24,631 nucleotides of DNA from JALZAH01 sp051000755 (GTDB lineage: Bacteria; Actinomycetota; Acidimicrobiia; Acidimicrobiales; Palsa-688). The DNA lies in contig JBPCNZ010000083.1 of the NCBI GenBank assembly GCA_051000755.1, positions 1 through 24,631 on the forward strand, read 5' to 3'. The notes beneath the pieces were generated by a model. It saw only the letters and a list, made by a program, of their open reading frames with translations, did no database searches and was not told the origin of the DNA. Position 1 is the stretch's first letter; each line of letters begins with the position of its first letter. The position numbers and the translations under genes are program-made. Positions 23,901 to 24,631 of this stretch are shown here, one piece after another.

Positions 23901-24104
23901 GATGGTCAGCTGTTGACGCTGGATCCGCTGGAAATCGACAGGCAGATCGTGGCGGACCCCGCCGAGGTTGCCGGTGGCTCCGTTGACGATGACGGTCTCG
24001 CCGCCGCGCAGGCCACCACGGCGCCAGGCACCGTCAGCGATCGCCAACGAGGCCAGGAACGGCAGGCGACTGATGTCGGTGGTCGAGTCTGCGCCGACCA
24101 ACAC
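23901..24104 (-). pseudogene. Remnant of a zinc-type alcohol dehydrogenase / quinone oxidoreductase
   Basis: On the minus strand a short frame contains FLASLAIADGAWRRGGL followed by RGGETVIVNGATGNLGG, which is the classic approach to, and start of, the nucleotide-binding fold in medium-chain dehydrogenases. Directly after this the sequence reads LPVDFQRIQRQQLTI, resembling the much later MRxQLTI-type segment of the same family. About 120-150 residues between the two are missing, as is everything before the first. The frame continues to 23718, antisense to the HNH gene end, without family character. I infer an internal deletion plus truncation. The fragment might still be expressed, but it cannot be an active dehydrogenase. 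Confidence 0.55.
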
Positions 24105-24591
24105 TGTGGCGCAGCTGGCGGGGTACAGCGCCCTCTGCGAAACTGCCGTTGCGCCACCGCTGCTGCATCCGCCTCGATCGTGGGGAGCGGCTGCCTGTCC
24201 AGCCGATCAGGATTTCGTCCGCCGACCCCGCGAATGGTTGGTTCTCCTTACGGGCGTGACGCCGGGGATGCCGCGAGCGCTGACGCCAGCGGCAGTACCG
24301 CCAGAGCCATGCTGATGCTGCGCCGGACTTGGAGGGCCTCGACGCCGACCAGGTTGGCATTGGGTCCGAGCAGGATCATGGCGATGGCGACGAGCGGGTG
24401 GACGCCCTCCAAGCAGCCGGCAAGCTGTCCGGTTACCACTCGCTGGCACGCAACGCGTGCCGACCTATTGCGCCGATTGGGACGCTGTCGTGAAGCGACC
24501 GTTGCCTGAACCGAAAATAGATCGTGAGTAGTCCGCGGACGCGGGCGCGCGCCTGGGTGCGGGGCGAAGCCCCGCTCGGGAGGAAGTCGCG
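24105..24591. other. Low-information stretch, probably decayed
   Basis: No convincing intact gene. On the minus strand a 63-codon frame (24439-24248) reads VHPLVAIAMILLGPNANLVG and is followed by TAAGGAGAACC, a good Shine-Dalgarno with no standard start codon after it, directly upstream of the dehydrogenase remnant. It may be another gene fragment. A GC hairpin lies at 24559-24575. Confidence 0.4.
24559..24575. repeat. GCGGGGC-GAA-GCCCCGC hairpin
   Basis: Perfect 7-base stem with a GAA loop, 16 bases before a possible ATG at 24592. It could be a terminator for upstream transcription or an mRNA structure near the next start. Confidence 0.5.
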
Positions 24592-24631
24592 ATGTTCGGT
24601 TGTGCTCAGGCGGCGGGGCTGAGGGTGACTT
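24592..24631 (+). CDS. Possible start of a gene running off the window
   Basis: ATG 24592 is preceded by GGGAGGAAG (24578-24586), a good ribosome binding site, and the frame (MFGCAQAAGLRVT) stays open to the window end. Thirteen codons are too few to name it. Its position beside decayed genes would fit a mobile element, but nothing visible proves that. Confidence 0.3.
   Translation, partial: MFGCAQAAGLRVT

Overview
The window is high-GC DNA (roughly two-thirds G+C by eye) with GTG/TTG starts, GTGA-type gene overlaps and gene families typical of Actinomycetota: a DUF222/HNH (13E12-type) gene with a LexA box, an ECF sigma factor with a zinc-finger anti-sigma factor, and an FtsH with an unusual Pro-rich N-terminal domain. 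I infer an uncultured or deep-branching actinobacterium (an Acidimicrobiia-like lineage would fit). There is no rRNA, recognisable tRNA or CRISPR array.

Layout. 1-1549: ilvD (dihydroxy-acid dehydratase) missing its N-terminus. 1.86-4.73 kb: a TetR regulator, a convergent conserved hypothetical, and an ECF sigma/anti-sigma pair. 4.76-6.15 kb: a mercuric-reductase/lipoamide-dehydrogenase-like flavoprotein, divergent from a membrane-anchored metzincin-type zinc protease (6.29-6.99). 6.99-10.08 kb (minus): ftsH translationally coupled to a secreted two-domain IPT/TIG protein with a Pro/Ala stalk; a good sigma70-like promoter almost abuts the ftsH start codon. 10.26-12.65 kb: a multi-cysteine radical SAM enzyme of the MJ0619/tetraether-synthase (Tes) type, coupled by a GTGA overlap to a Cys-rich class I methyltransferase. 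Convergent to these is a CDP-alcohol phosphatidyltransferase, so this stretch may modify lipids. 13.47-14.37 kb: a two-TM protein with a Lys/Pro/Ala-rich tail.

The most unusual region is 14.5-21.2 kb. Eight genes encode proteins with one N-terminal TM segment followed by a soluble helical or heptad-repeat domain. They form two sets (14541-18401 and 20375-21176) on either side of an oppositely oriented membrane protein with a cytoplasmic Asp/Thr repeat and an extracytoplasmic domain. The small first gene of each set appears to be a paralogous pair. Three larger proteins in the first set carry long arrays of seven-residue Ile/Asn/Ser/Ala or Leu/Ser/Thr/Gln repeats, and two of these three are clear paralogues. 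I know no described function for this group; it is the best candidate for an undescribed (probably structural, envelope-associated) system.

21.27-23.75 kb: a CMD/AhpD-type protein with CxxC fused to a large unrecognised N-terminal domain, divergent from the DUF222-HNH gene. The HNH gene has an SOS-box-like operator and two copies of a palindrome in the linker between its domains. 23.75-24.63 kb looks degraded: a remnant of an alcohol dehydrogenase/quinone oxidoreductase, hairpins, and the possible start of a gene leaving the window.
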